Positions 32,187-43,683 are shown, counted from the first letter of the stretch. The stretch is 64,000 nucleotides of DNA from Ditylenchus dipsaci (GCA_004194705.1 SADC01000081.1:186001-250000); one strand, 5' to 3'. Translations and numbers: made by a program. The notes: generated by a model not told the origin, from the sequence alone.

Positions 32187-32552
32187 TTAAAGGGGAGAAG
32201 CCATTTAGGTTTGAAAAAGTGGCTTCCATGGCGCAGTGCGTAAGTTCTCGCGTTTTTTGGCCAAAATGGTGTTTTTTTGGTGTTGCAGGTTCAAACCCAC
32301 GTAGGGGCACACTATTTTTTTTTGGCTTTTTTGGCCAGTTTAGAGGTAATTTGGGTCGTTGATCCCGATTCTGGCGTCAAAAAAGTCTAATTACCTCTAA
32401 ACTGGCCAAAAAAGCCAAAAAAAAATAGTGTGCCCCTACGTGGGATTGAACCTGCAACACTAAAAAAACACTATTTGGGCCAAAAACGCGAGCACTTACG
32501 CACTGCGCCATGGAAGCCACTTTTTCAAACCTAAATGGCTTCCCCCCTTTAA
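32187..32552. repeat. Head-to-head pair of tRNA-derived SINE-like units
   Basis: Each arm (about 150 bp) contains an A-box-like TGGCGCAGTGCGTAAG (left copy at about 32229) and a B-box-like GGTTCAAACCC (about 32288). The right arm is the inverse, with one base changed in the B box (GGATTGAACC on the plus strand). The outer edges are TTAAAGGGGAGAAGCC and its near-inverse. The box spacing is widened by a T-rich insertion, so this is a tRNA-derived repeat, not a working tRNA. Confidence 0.75.
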
Positions 32553-32572
32553 GTTTCGCTTTCTTTAAAGCT

Positions 32573-33885
32573 TTTTTTCTTTACTCCTTGAAAACTGTAG
32601 CAACACCCGCTTTTTTGAAAAATTGTTTTTTCCAAAATTTGTTTTTGTAAAAAATGCCGATTTCTTCCTTTTTCTTAGTGTCTTGACCTGACTTCTCTCG
32701 AAGATTCTGATTCAGCATGAAAAACTGAACACACTAGCTGAAAAAAATTGCGATTCGAGAGTGGGAAGGTATAGTTACAGCCGTTTGAATTTCCCATCTC
32801 ACACAAATTTCCCGCATGAATTTCCATAAATTTTTTCTCCTAAGACAAACCTCAAGGCTGACACTGGATTCGTGTTTAAATGATCAATTTGCATGTGAAA
32901 CTGTTTTAACTTGAAAAATTCGTTTTAAGATTTCAAATTCAACTTAAGACATAAAGTTATTTAAAATGATTCTTATAATTGTTCTATAATTCTCTAAAAG
33001 CATGTTTAAACTTTTTTGTATCGAGGGGAAGTGAAAATATTAAGGCGAGTTTTTCAAGTTAAATGTGGCACCTATTACACCCCCCCCCTTCCACATCCAT
33101 CCATTTCCCTAAATATGAAGTATTGAATGGAGGGCAGGATGGATGTGGAAGGGGGGGGGGGGGTGCACTAGGTGTCCCGGGGGCGCCCCGAGATGAAGGA
33201 TATGCAATCATAAAAGTTAAAGAAAAATCGATGTGGAAAGGGGGGTGTACTAGGTGCTCTCTCGAATCGCAAATTTTCAGGGGGCACCTAGTACACCCCT
33301 TCCACATCCATCTTGCCCTCCATTCAATACTTCATATTTAGGGAAATAATACCCTATTTTAGAGAGTACAACCTATTTCACTCAGTCACTTAAGTTTATC
33401 ACCCTTGTACGAAAACAGTAAAAACATGTAACATATACTTTCAGTGTGAAACATACGCAGCCATGTAAAGAGGGTTGTACTAACATCCATCCTGGGGCAC
33501 CTAGTACACCCCCCCTTCCACATCCATCCTGCTCTCCATTCAATGGCTCGCCATCAAGTTAAAGCAGTTTCACATGCGAATCGACCACGCTGAATATGAA
33601 CCCGGTGTCCGAATTAAGGTTTTTCTTTGCAGAAAAAAGTTAGGGGAAATTCCTGTGGGAGATTTCATGTAAGATGGGAATTCAAATGGCTATGACTTTA
33701 ACATCCCCAACCTCGACCCGAAATGTTTTTCATCCAGTTTGTTGAGTTTTTTATGCTGAATCAAAATGTGTAACAAAAAATCAGGTCAGGACTTTATCGA
33801 AAATTGAGAAATTGATATTTTTCACAAAAAATTGCATTTTGGAAACGCCTTTTTTCCCAAAAAGCGGTGTTTCAGGATTTGTTTA
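32573..33885. repeat. Long foldback, interrupted by a CACCTAGTACACCCC element
   Basis: The outer arms pair CTTGACCTGACTTCTC with the inverse (AATCAGGTCAGGAC), and GCCGTTTGAATTCCCATC-like words near 32780 with 33690. The centre (about 33061-33545) is a multi-arm inverted element with CCTTCCACATCCATCC and CACCTAGTACACCCC, including C and G runs of 9-14. Confidence 0.7.
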
Positions 33886-34176
33886 AAGAAATGATAGCAG
33901 TTAAATACCCTAAACGAAAGCGCGATTCGAGCCGGTCCTAATGAAAACGAATGTTCACAGAAGACTGTGTGAAATGAGTGAAAATCAACATTTATAACAG
34001 AATGGTGAAAATCAAGAAAAAAGTTTGAGTAGGTTTTTTAAAATGTATATATTTCGGTCAATATGCATGTTTCACATGGACTGTCTTTTTAAAAGTTTCT
34101 CAGTTAAAGTAGCGATTCACAATGAACACTACAGGAAAATTTAAAAAAATCATGGTAAATAGTTATTTACGACTTA
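33886..34176. other. Short intergenic stretch, nothing recognised
   Basis: AT-rich, with no open frame of note and no inverted partner found. Confidence 0.3.
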
Positions 34177-36008
34177 TTACTTTCTCAAGTCTCTTTTAAA
34201 ATCACTGGAAATTGGTAGCACTTCTTGTAAAGCGTTTAAATTACGGTTTGGTCTCCTTTTGGTCTCACGAAAAATCAATTGGCGAAACAGAATTAGAAAA
34301 AAACGCGCTATAAAAAACTTATCACCATTTCCATGCCAGGAAATTTCTTGACACACCCTGCGCTTCAGATTTTGCTTGTTGGTTTCGAGGACCAAGCCTG
34401 ACGAATAAGACCAAGTCTGACAAATGCAAAAAAATTGTGGAAAACATGGAGAGCAGTAAGAAACCTACCTCCAAATATTTAAAATTTTCTTTGTTACCGC
34501 CTGGTACAAAAGAAAATGTTTACAACTTTATTGAACAATAAAATCCGAATTCTCATTACACAAAGTGGGATAAAAGCAAAACTCACGTAACACTGTCCCA
34601 GTCTTTTCAGTCTTAAGAATTTTCTGCAGCTTCTTAGGATATTCACGTCGAACATAGGACAGCGGTGCATTTCCCAGGATCTTCACGGGAATTTCGCTTC
34701 TCACGATATTGCTTAAGCACTTTTATGCCGCCTGGAAAAAGCAACCTTTATCATAAACTGGTTCATAACCACAATAAGGTCACCTGTCTGAGTGGCTCGC
34801 CATTATTCTTGAGCTCTGACACAATCCAGGGTGAAGAGTTTTATGGTGTTTTTAATTAACAATTTTTTATAAAAAATTTGACAGGGGGCTAAAGCCCCCT
34901 CAGCCGCATACTGGCTACGCGCATGATACTATGGTTTTCAGCCTACTTTTAAAGTACCCTTGTTTGAAATATTACTTGACAATCTAACTTGTACGGGGTA
35001 TTATCTAGCATATTATGCCTACGGTAAATTACTCTAACAGAGGCCTTAGCCCAACATCGTGGCTATAGATTCCCTGCGTTGTTAGACCCGGAGTTTTTTT
35101 TATCGATGAGAAACACAAACCAATAGTGGAAACTACGAAAGCCAGCAGGAAACTACCGTATATTTTCTAATAGAGCCCACGGGGTTCTATTGAAACATTC
35201 GCACCCTCTGATAATCGGAGACATTTTGGGTCAGTCACCAGTTTTTTATGTGAAAATCTAAACTCTTATCAAATTCTGAGTCAAACTGCGTTCATAGAAT
35301 TTCTAAAATGGCCTATAAATGGCCGTTAAGTTATTTAAAACATTTTTTACCCTTTTCACCCCCTTTTCATAAAAAATTCTTATGCTACTGCCCAGTGCGA
35401 AAGAAACAATTTACAGCTTTAGTGGACAATAAAATCCAAGTTTTCATAAAACAAAGTGAGATAAGAGCAAAATTCACGTACCACTGTCCCAGTCTTCTCA
35501 GTCTTAAGAATTTTCTGCAGCTTCTTAGGATATTCACGTCGAACATAGGACAGCGGTGCATTTCCAGGATCTTCACGGGAATTTCGCTTCTCACGATATT
35601 GCTTAAGCACTTTTCAGCCGTCTGAAAATAGCAACCTTTATCATGAACTGGTTCATAACCATAATAAGGCCACCTGTCTGAGTGGCTCGCCATTATTCTT
35701 GAGTTATGGCACAATCCAGGGTGAAGCGTAGCCTTTCACCTCTTTTTTTGATGGCACATAGTTGGAATCGAAGGCTGCATTTTCTGTCGAACAAGCAATA
35801 GCAATTTGTGTTTCCACTGCTTCCACATGGTGTGCGGATCAGAGTCGTAGCTGAGGGCAGAGAGATCATCCAACTTGTACTTGCTCACCAATTCCTGACG
35901 AGTTGCTTCCCACTGTTGTTCCAGGTCCTTGTTGGCAGTTCCTATTTCGTCGTCGATAGCGCTGACATCCTTGCCTTCAAGTTCATTTAGCTTGCGCTTT
36001 TTTAGCAT
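34177..36008 (-). CDS. Unrecognised nuclear-type protein gene, partly duplicated exons, frame-broken
   Basis: The start is at 36008, directly after TTTCAG plus one base: MLKKRKLNELEGKDVSAIDD, then LEQQWEATRQELVSKYKLDD and DPHTMWKQWKHK. A frame break near 35810 leads into NYVPSKKEVKGYASPW and LKNNGEPLRQ (about 35700). The next exon (about 35620-35470) has LKQYREKRNSREDPGNAPLS and EYPKKLQKILKTEKTGTV. A diverged second copy of these two exons lies at about 34840-34570. The last exon is about 34290-34177 (RRPNRNLNALQEVLP ... FKRDLRK, stop). The protein is basic and coiled-coil-like. I could not name the family; a weak likeness to FAM50/XAP5 in the first exon did not hold up downstream. Confidence 0.5.
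34495..34840 (-). repeat. Direct duplicate of 35388-35730 (two exons)
   Basis: This block and 35388-35730 are about 90% alike across both exons and the short intron between them. Here the codons for SELKNNGEPLRQ are open, where the other copy has TAA. Here the second exon has an extra G (GGGAAATGC) that breaks the frame. Each copy therefore keeps one good exon. Confidence 0.8.
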
Positions 36009-36479
36009 ACTGAAATGAAAAAATAGTAAAAAAGACTCCAAAGAAACTTTCTTGACTGACTTTGGAAGTGGGGGAGGATGAGGCGTGTTTCTGTACCGCT
36101 GACTGTTTTTTTTAAATGACTCAGAATGACCACCTGCTAATTCTGACTCAGAGTGAGATTCCGAAGTTAACTGTAGAATTTCTAGTGTAATATACGAGCA
36201 AAACCACAGTTGATTCGGCGCGTCTCATTCGAAGTCACAATGAGTGGGTGGTCATATTGACTAAGGATGAGACCAACCGAATCAATTCTATAATTCATCG
36301 TGTGACATACAAGAAATTATACGGTTAATCAGGTGGCCTCTACGGGTTCCCTCTAAGATATGATAACTAAATATAGTCACCGGGAAAAAGCACGCCTGTC
36401 AAGCCTCCACCACCTCGAATTCAGTCGAAAAAGGTTGTTTGATATCGCAGGCCACAATAGGTAAAAATCCAATAAAAAC

Positions 36480-36775
36480 CCACGGTACTAATTCGGTTTA
36501 GCCCACACCTCCAATTTTCGAATATTCCTAGGGTAAGAGTATAATACTCTTGATCACTATGCGAAGGCACAAACAGAAATTTGGAATGGAACATAATATC
36601 AACATCAGCGAATTTCCTTCGCCATACAAAATCAGATACGTAAGAACGAAAGATGAAACGATGAGTGCCAAATTCCTGTTTGTGCCTTCGCATAGTGATC
36701 AAGAGTATTAATACTCTTACCCTAGAAATATTCGAAAATTGGAGGTGTGGGCTAAACCGAATTAGTGCCAAACCC
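36480..36775. repeat. Foldback element
   Basis: The arm ACTAATTCGGTTTAGCCCAC is inverted near 36750-36775. The arms share GAGTATAATACTCTTGATCA and GCGAAGGCACAAACAG. Near-identical arms point to recent origin. It is in the interval between two minus-strand gene fragments. Confidence 0.8.
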
Positions 36776-36794
36776 ACATTTCGTCTTTTTCAGT

Positions 36795-37091
36795 TTAGAG
36801 CTCATAATCCGACTTCAGCGACACCTGCTCTGCTTTTTCTGTGCACATGCCGGAAAACCTCTTTTCGACTTTGGAAATCGATTGCATGACCACTGGCATT
36901 CGGTAAATCACAAGCCCAATAGAAAGATCCCATTTGTCCAGTGAATAGGTAGAGTCATTAGAATTAGAAGGCGGAAAACACTTAGGCGAAGCAGCACCGG
37001 TAGCCATAGCAGTATTCAAGAATGGAGAAGCATAGCACCTCTTGATAATACTTGGACAAAAATATTTGATCGGAGCAACATCATGGAAACT
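36795..37091 (-). CDS. Terminal exon of an unrecognised minus-strand gene
   Basis: After TTTTCAG the exon is open for about 98 codons and ends in TAA. It reads SFHDVAPIKYFCPSIIKRCY, later YSLDKWDLSIGLVIYRMP and FSGMCTEKAEQVSLKSDYEL. Composition is that of a real protein. No family recognised. A pogo-like element begins 18 bases upstream of the acceptor, so the rest of the gene lies beyond it at higher coordinates and was not found. Confidence 0.5.
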   Translation of the reverse strand, partial: SFHDVAPIKYFCPSIIKRCYASPFLNTAMATGAASPKCFPPSNSNDSTYSLDKWDLSIGLVIYRMPVVMQSISKVEKRFSGMCTEKAEQVSLKSDYEL

Positions 37092-37109
37092 CTGAAAAGG
37101 GAAACAATA

Positions 37110-37912
37110 CAGTCGAGTCTCGATTAACCGACACTTAGACACCTTCAGTTAACCGACACCCTTCGGCGGGTCCCTTTTAATGAAGCTACCCTTGATAAAC
37201 CGACACCCTGCATATGCTCAAACTTTTTTTAAAATACCGCCGAATTCTATTAAATCCCCTTCATTTTTTTGCTATTTCTCTTGCCACGGCTTTTCAAAAC
37301 GTGAAATGTTCACTTCGGACTTTGAGACGTGTTTGCACGGCGCAGTGGTTAAGCTTTTTGTCAAAGCATACATATCAAAGAGTCTACCGTAATTTATCTA
37401 TTAATCCTCCACTCTCTAATAAACCCCCACCCCCTATTTTTTACTAGGATTTCAGAGTTAAAGCCATTTTTGATTGACAATTTTCGGATTTTTCGAGGGT
37501 TGAAAAATTATCCCTCATTGGGGTTTAATAGAGAAAATACGGTATTTCTTTGAATTCAAGAGTTCCACCCCGGCCATGGACACCGCCAATTTTTTTTATT
37601 TTTTTTTGCAAATTCTTCATTATAAGCTTATTCGACGTGAAATTGAAAAGTAGACGTAGATCATAAATATCAGATTTTCAATTTTTCGTTTAAAAAACTA
37701 GAAGCCGTTTTGAGTCCCGGACTCGGTTTACATCGTTGAATGAATGTTATTTGTTTGGAATAAATGTTATTATCTCTTGCATGTACATAAGAAAGTCGAT
37801 AAACCGACACCCTTGAGATTTTTTAGTCATAAAGTCTCGCTAATCCGACACCCTTGATTAACCGACACCTACGGGCCGTCCCGATGGGTGCCGGTTAATC
37901 GAGACTGGACTG
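37110..37912. mobile_element. Pogo-like TA element, AACCGACACC phrase
   Basis: TA then CAGTCGAGTCTCGATTAACC at the left, GGTTAATCGAGACTGGACTG then TA at the right. The words ACCGACACCC and CTAATCCGACACCCTTG recur inside. It contains the nested CCGTA-family MITE at 37387-37542. Confidence 0.85.
37387..37542. mobile_element. CCGTA-family TA MITE nested in a pogo-like element
   Basis: TA then CCGTAATTTATCTATTAATC, and TTTAATAGAGAAAATACGG then TA. Arms contain CCTCCACTCTCTAATAAACC, much like 18079-18236. Confidence 0.85.
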
Positions 37913-38056
37913 TAAAACCACAGAAAATAGAGTCTCATACACATAATATGGGCAGGAGTAAGATGCGGCAAATCACATTGCGACAAATCAAATTGCGGTA
38001 ATCAAATTTGAAACTTTCAAGTAATGCTTAATCTGCCACCACTATGTGGTCTCAAT

Positions 38057-39536
38057 CACGGCGTGTCAAACTGGTCAAAAACACGAATTACCTCTTTTCG
38101 TTGCGAGACAAAAAATTTTTCGAAATTTTTGTCTGGCTTGCATTTTTTGCTATTTTTTTTTGAGTTTTTTTAAAACTAAAGTACAAGTAAAAGAATTTCG
38201 AAAAAATCGAGGTACAAGCCTCCCACGGCGTGTCAAACTGGTCAAAAACACGGCTCTCTCTGTTATATCCAAAACTATTACATCTAAAAATGGTTCTAGT
38301 TTTATCAGGTTCTCGCCAAAAGTTCCAGCAAGGTTTTAGCCTTTCAAGTTCAATTTATTTATGATACAATACTTCAGCTTTCCTCTAATACTATATGGAA
38401 AATAACAAAATTTAAAATGAAAAGCTAGAACCGTGCTGGAACTTTTGGGGAGAACCGGATAAAACTAGAACCATTTTTAGATGTAACAGTTTTGGATATA
38501 ACAGGAGAGAGCCAAAAACACGAAATTCCAGTTTTCCTCTCAGGACTAAAAAATTCAAAAATTTTTTCGATCCATTTTTTGCCGATATTTTAGTGCTAGC
38601 AGATGAATGCATTGATCGCTGTTTCTTGTGCATCATTTTGCGTCAAGTTGGACTTAAAAGAAAGCGGAAAGCATGCTCTACAAAACTATAGACAACATTC
38701 CAAATAATTAAAAATTTCCATCCATAATTAAGCCGTTTAAAAATGCGTGAAATTTGCTCAATTTGGTGTTTTGTTTTGGCTCTAATCTGTCCAAAAGTCG
38801 AATTTTGGCAAACCATCCGTAATTATTAAAGCTCCGGGTCTCGGCTATCCAATGCACTTTGAATTTTGAAAAAAGTTGAAAACTCGCGATTTCCAGCGCC
38901 CCGAATTTTGGTCGCAATTTTTTCCTCGAAATTTAATGGACTTTTAAAACGTGTGACTAGATCAAATTTTTAAAACATGTTCAGCTCAGTAAATACTCAA
39001 ACGAAAGCGGAGAGTCTAAGGCTTTTTTTCAATACTTAACATCAACCATATTTGTTAAGAATAATGGGCCGCCACACGTTTTAAAAGTTCATTAAATTTC
39101 GAGGAAAAAATTGCGACCAAAATTCGGCGCGCTGGAAATCGCGAGTTTTCAACTTTTTTCAAAAATTCAAAGTGCATTGGATAGCCGAGACCCGGAGCTT
39201 TAATAATTACAGATGGTTTGCCAAAATTCGATTTTTGGACGGAATTAGAGCCAAAACAAAAACACCAAAATTTGAGCAAATTTCACGCATTTTTAAACGG
39301 CTTAATTATGGATGGAAATTTTTAATTATTTGAATTGTTGTCTATAGTTTTGTAGAGCATGCTTTCCGCTTTCTTTTAAGTCCAAACTTGACGCAAAATG
39401 ATGCACAAGAAACAGCGATCAATGCATTCATCTGCTAGCACTAAAATATCGGCAAAAAATGGATCGAAAAAATTTTTGAATTTTTTAGTCCTGAGAGGAA
39501 AACTGGAATTTGTGTTTTTGACCAGTTTGACACGCG
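38057..39536. repeat. Large foldback, GTCAAACTGGTCAAAAACAC arms
   Basis: The arms pair over several hundred bases. Shared words include GAATGCATTGATCGCTG, AGAAAGCGGAAAGCATGC and ATAGCCGAGACCCGGAGC and their inverses. The terminal word occurs four times: 38062, 38225, a partial near 38510, and inverted near 39515. Confidence 0.75.
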
Positions 39537-39753
39537 TGCAATAAGCTGCCGTCTAAAGAGGCTTGTTTGTGAGATGAGATTTTGCTAGAAACCAAAAAAT
39601 TGACTAGCTGTACAAAAATCAGCAAACAATCAAACAGCATAACGTGCTGTTTGACAGCAAAAGTGTCGAATCTTGACCACCACCATAATTGCTCTACTAA
39701 ATCTATTAAATTCAACATTAGAACATAGCTAACCATGTATACAACACCTGTTC

Positions 39754-39759
39754 TTTATT
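39754..39759 (-). promoter_or_regulatory. Poly(A) signal AATAAA
   Basis: It lies downstream of the TAG stop at 39798 on the minus strand, at a normal distance. Confidence 0.5.
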
Positions 39760-39797
39760 AAGATCCAAACCACAGACAACAAAAATGTAATAGTGAA

Positions 39798-39932
39798 CTA
39801 ATTTGGCTCGACATCAACGCCCTTGATATTTTCTAGATGAGCGGCTATTGAAACAAGAAATTCCATGCGAGAAGACCAGTTCTATTGGAGTACTCGACGA
39901 CCAACTGTTGAATCTGAATCCGTTTTCCATAG
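39798..39932 (-). CDS. Terminal coding exon of an unrecognised minus-strand gene, frame-broken
   Basis: After CTTTCAG: YGKRIQIQQLVVEYSNRT, a one-base break near 39875, then SSRMEFLVSIAAHLENIKG and VDVEPN with a TAG stop. AATAAA (plus strand TTTATT at 39754-39759) follows 39 bases after the stop, fitting a true gene 3' end. Family not recognised. Upstream exons were not found. Confidence 0.5.
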
Positions 39933-40674
39933 CTGAAAGAAGCAAATAAGTAAAGTCAGGCCAGGAGGAAAACGAAAAATGATATACAAATATTTACTCA
40001 CAAAGTGAACGAAAATACCTAACGTATAAAATAACGATCAACCAAATAGCAGCCCAATGTGACCCTCCCACTTATGCCGCAATTTGATTTTGCCGCAATT
40101 TGAATTGTCGCAATTTTATTTTGCCGCAATTTCATTTTGCCGCAATTTGAATTGTCGCAATTTGAATTGTCGCAATCTGATTTTGCCGCAATTTAATTTG
40201 TCGCAATGTGATTTGCCGCATCTTACTCCTGCCCATAAATATTTAAATATGCAATCACGCCAAAGCAAGGTTGGCATGATTACGAGGTATTACATCAACT
40301 TGAATAAACTGGCGACTTGATACATAAACTTGATACATCTTCTTGACATACATCTTTCTTGATACATGCTATATGACAGTATCGTCAAATTTACTTAAAA
40401 AATGACGAAAATTCGAAAAAGTTGAAAAACTTGGATTTCGGTCATTTTTTGTTTTTCCAAAAAGTCATATCTCAACACTCCGATTTTGAAAAACCAATAT
40501 GTGAAATCGGTTTGTAGCTCTTAAACTGCGCTACAACATAGTGATAAAGTAGTGTTGCAGCACTTATCCCTGAATTTGACTTTCAATCACTTAAATCGAT
40601 AAAAATGCTGGTTAACTTCTCAAAATGACCTAAAAGTGTTTGGATCCAAATGTTTACTTTTCTTAAACATTGCA

Positions 40675-41166
40675 GGCACGCCAAAGATTGCGCCATTTTA
40701 AATTGGGCTAATTCAAATTGGGACCAGTCAGATTGGCCAATTCAAATTGGGCCCAGTCAAATCGGGCCAATTCAAATTGGGTCTTTTTTCGGACTGAAGT
40801 TTGACCCTCTATGCACTTTAATACAGGGTTCGTGATTGTCCTTTTGGGGACCCAAAATCTTTTTTATTTTTGAAGTTTTTTGTCAAAATCTTTTTTTTCG
40901 CTCCAAAAGAGCAATAAGCACTGGATAAAATGAAATAAAATCTTTTTTTACCCAAATGTCCTTTTTCGAAATTTTCGTCATGAACCCTGCTTTAATACCA
41001 CCTTTGACGTGCTTAAATTTCGGTCGCGTCATGATGGCTTTATTGCGTATCTAAAATTCATGGTATTTTTTCCGCAGTCAAAATGTGACCCAATTTGAAT
41101 CGGCCCAATTTGAACGGGCCCAATTTAAATTTGCCCAGTTTGAAATGGCGCAATCTTTGGCGTGCC
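40675..41166. mobile_element. Phrase-type TIR element (AATTCAAATTGGGCC)
   Basis: Ends GGCACGCCAAAGATTGCGCC and inverse. The left arm has six AATTCAAATTGGGCC-like units. The right arm has the same inverted. The phrase is nearly that of 21123-21647, but the extreme ends differ. A hAT-type MITE (40824-40989) is inserted inside. Confidence 0.85.
40824..40989. mobile_element. hAT-type MITE with perfect duplication CTTTAATA
   Basis: CAGGGTTCGTGATTGTCC at the left and CGTCATGAACCCTG at the right, flanked by CTTTAATA at 40816-40823 and 40990-40997. Similar in plan to 24933-25139 (GTCCTTTT words in place of GTACTTTT). Confidence 0.9.
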
Positions 41167-42195
41167 ACATTCCAGCTATTTTTTATATGAAAAACAAAAT
41201 TTCCGTGAAGAAAAAGCGAAAAGGGAAAACCGCAGTTTAAATATGCCCTTAGAAAAAAGTTTATGGACGTTTAAAACCAGGGATTTTTTCGGACCATCCT
41301 GTTGAATGATAACATAGAATTTAAAAGAACTAGAGCTGTAAGAATCATAAAAGCTAAAAAAAGCTGAAAGAATCAGTACAAAACACAGTTTAGAAACAAT
41401 TAAAAAAGGCTATTTTTATAATAAGAAAAGGTATGAAAAGCACAGAAAAAGGGGGCGCCGGCCCCTGACTACACAATTTGCAAAAAGGCGCCGAGCGCCG
41501 GCATCGGTGTCCCAATTTTTCCAAAGCTTTTAGGCGCACCCTGGCGTCGTCGCCCGTTCAAGTATGATAGTGAATTATTCTGAAAATAATAACAAATATT
41601 AAAATATGTATACGAATTGCCGCACAAAATTTAGTGTACAAAAAGTGACCCTTTTGAATTTTCGAATATTATTTTAGTATAAATTATTAGACAAAATGAT
41701 CTTGTTTGTGAGCAGCCAGCGGCCAGAAAAAAGTAATAAGCGGCCAAAAACGAGTAATTAGCGGCCAAAAAAAGTACCGTCCGTTTCTGCATCATATATC
41801 GCGAAAGATCTGGTCTAAAATAGCTTTTGACATCCAGCAACAACTTCTGACCTACAACACCATCAATTTTTCGGCAGGAGTACAGTATATGTAGTCATCG
41901 AAAAAAGGGCGTGCGACCACTTTTTCGTGTGTTTTAGCATCTTTAACGTGTAGAAAACATGTTTTTTAGGTGGCGGAAGATGACTTTCTAAAAAAATTTT
42001 TTGACCAAAATTTGACTTTTGCCTTAGGGGACCAAGGTAAATCACCTAGAACCTTGCACCTTTGAAATTTGACCTGCGACGAAAGTTACGGCGTTTAAAA
42101 GTGGCCGAAATTGTTGTTACACCCTGTAGTTACTTCGCACAAACAAATACTTTGTTTTGGCGAAACCGTTTGTGCGAACTTTGATTTTGTCAAAA
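41167..42195. other. Intergenic, single-armed repeats only
   Basis: Contains a GGCCAAAAACGAGTAATTAG mini-repeat near 41720-41780, a one-armed copy of the CTTTAACGTGTAGAAAACATG repeat (about 41915-41970, inverse at 45483), and a CTTAGGGGACCAAGG word at 42025. No gene seen. Confidence 0.4.
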
Positions 42196-42503
42196 GGAAA
42201 GTAATAATGCCAGGAAAATGGACAGTAGGACAATGATGTCTTTGGAAAACCGCCATTAGGAAAAGGGACACTAGGACAATGTACAATAGGACAATCGTCT
42301 TTTTGGAAAGCCCTTTTGGACAATTTTTAACTGGCTAAACGTTCTATCATCACTTTATGGGTCTGAAAACAGTATGTCCTATAGTCAATTCTCCTGCTGT
42401 CTATTGTCATTCTGTAAATTGTCCTAAAAGCAATTGTCCTAGAGTAAATTGTCTTTGTCCATTTTCCTAAAGGCGGTCTTCCAAAAGGCGTTGTCCTAAA
42501 GTA

Positions 42504-43683
42504 CCGGGTGGTCCAAGATTTTTTGGACACTTTCAAAGCGCCATAACTTTTTTCTGGATCGAATTTCGAAATTCTGTAAACGCAGATGGACTCAAAATTT
42601 TATGCCGTTTTGCTTGGTACATCACACTCGGAAAAGAATTTCGACCAAAATTTCGGAAATCTGCCTTGGTCCCCCCTGTGGTCCGAAATACGGAAATTGG
42701 AAAAATCCTTATTTTTTGCTCTTTTCTTTGTCGCATTGTTACGCTCCTTACGCTATTTCACTGGAATTTGTCTGTAGGCATCTTATAATCGTCATCCATT
42801 TTCAGTTATCGCAGAAGAATGAGCTTCACGCTCGAAAAAAAGCTTTTTGTGTGATAAGCTACGCTCAGCATGGGAGTCCATCAGTCGTTCAGCGTCAGCT
42901 TCGTACTTGATATGGTCACAGAGCAACAAGACCAAGTAGAGGAAGCATTCTTCGATGGTTTGACGAGTATCAGGAACGAGATCAAGCGAGAGAAAGAAGA
43001 AAGTGGGCATGAGGTTAGTTGTTTTGTGCCTCTTTTTCATCCATTGATAATCTGTATCGTAGGTGGGTTTGAACCGAATTGAAGAAGCTGATGTTATAGA
43101 GGCCTTTCGACGTGGAACACAAGTAGAGCCTGCTCCGTTCAAATGGCCTCCAAATTCACCCGATTTCACTCCGTGTGATTTTTTCTTATGGGGATACTTG
43201 AAAAGCCGAATCTATCGAATTCAGCCAGCAGATCTGAATGAGTTGCGGGCCCGTATCGTGCACGAATTTGAAGTTCTTCCCGGAGAGATGGTGCTGCGAT
43301 CAATTGATTCCTATGTTCGACGTCTAGAGCGCTGTGTTGAGGTGGAGGGTCGTAGTGTTGAACAAAGTTACGCGGATGTCAGAAATTAAAAATGTGACTT
43401 GTTTTGTCTTGTTACCTGTTTTGTCGTTCCATGCTGTTACTATGTTGTGTAGATTGGGATAAAAAGAGCAAAAAAATTAGGATTTTTCCAATTTCCGTAT
43501 TTTCGGACCACAGGGGCGACCAAGGCAGATTTCCGAAATTTTGGTCGAAATTCTTTTCCGAGTGTAATGTACCAAGCAAACGGCATGAAATTCTGAGTCT
43601 ATCTGCGTTTACAGAATTTCGAAATTCGATCCAGAAAAAAAGTTATGGCGCTTTGAAAGTCTCCGAAAATCTTGGACCACCCG
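42504..43683 (+). mobile_element. Mariner-type transposon, long TIRs, internally deleted
   Basis: TIRs of about 215 bp (42504-42722 and 43467-43683) begin CGGGTGGTCCAAGATTTT. TA flanks both ends. Between them is a shortened transposase. The element sits inside the TGTCCTA-phrase element. Confidence 0.85.
42819..43389 (+). pseudogene. Mariner-family transposase remnant
   Basis: The N-terminal part reads MSFTLEKKLF, then (shifted) VISYAQHGSPSVVQRQLR, then RPSRGSILRWFDEYQERD, the helix-turn-helix portion. After about 43020 it jumps to VGLNRIEEADVIEAFRR and then WPPNSPDFTPCDFFLWGYLK, the block with the last catalytic Asp of mariner-like DDE/D enzymes, ending at 43389. Most of the catalytic core between is missing and there are two frame breaks, so it is non-functional. 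The C-terminal part (43063-43389) is openly readable. Confidence 0.85.

Larger units (their letters stand above)
37950..40234. mobile_element. TIR pair of GCCGCAATTTGAATT phrases enclosing a foldback and an exon
   Basis: The left end is GGGCAGGAGTAAGATGCGGC and the right end its exact inverse. The right arm (about 40075-40234) is ten or so copies of TTGCCGCAATTTGAATT; the left arm is shorter. The interior holds a foldback (38057-39536) and, near the right arm, a terminal exon with a poly-A signal. It is either one transposon that captured gene sequence or two related MITEs flanking it. Confidence 0.65.

Noticed and set aside
34177..36008. FAM50/XAP5 identity for the minus-strand gene
   Set aside because: Only KKRKL and a charged helix look similar; the later exons do not match that family.
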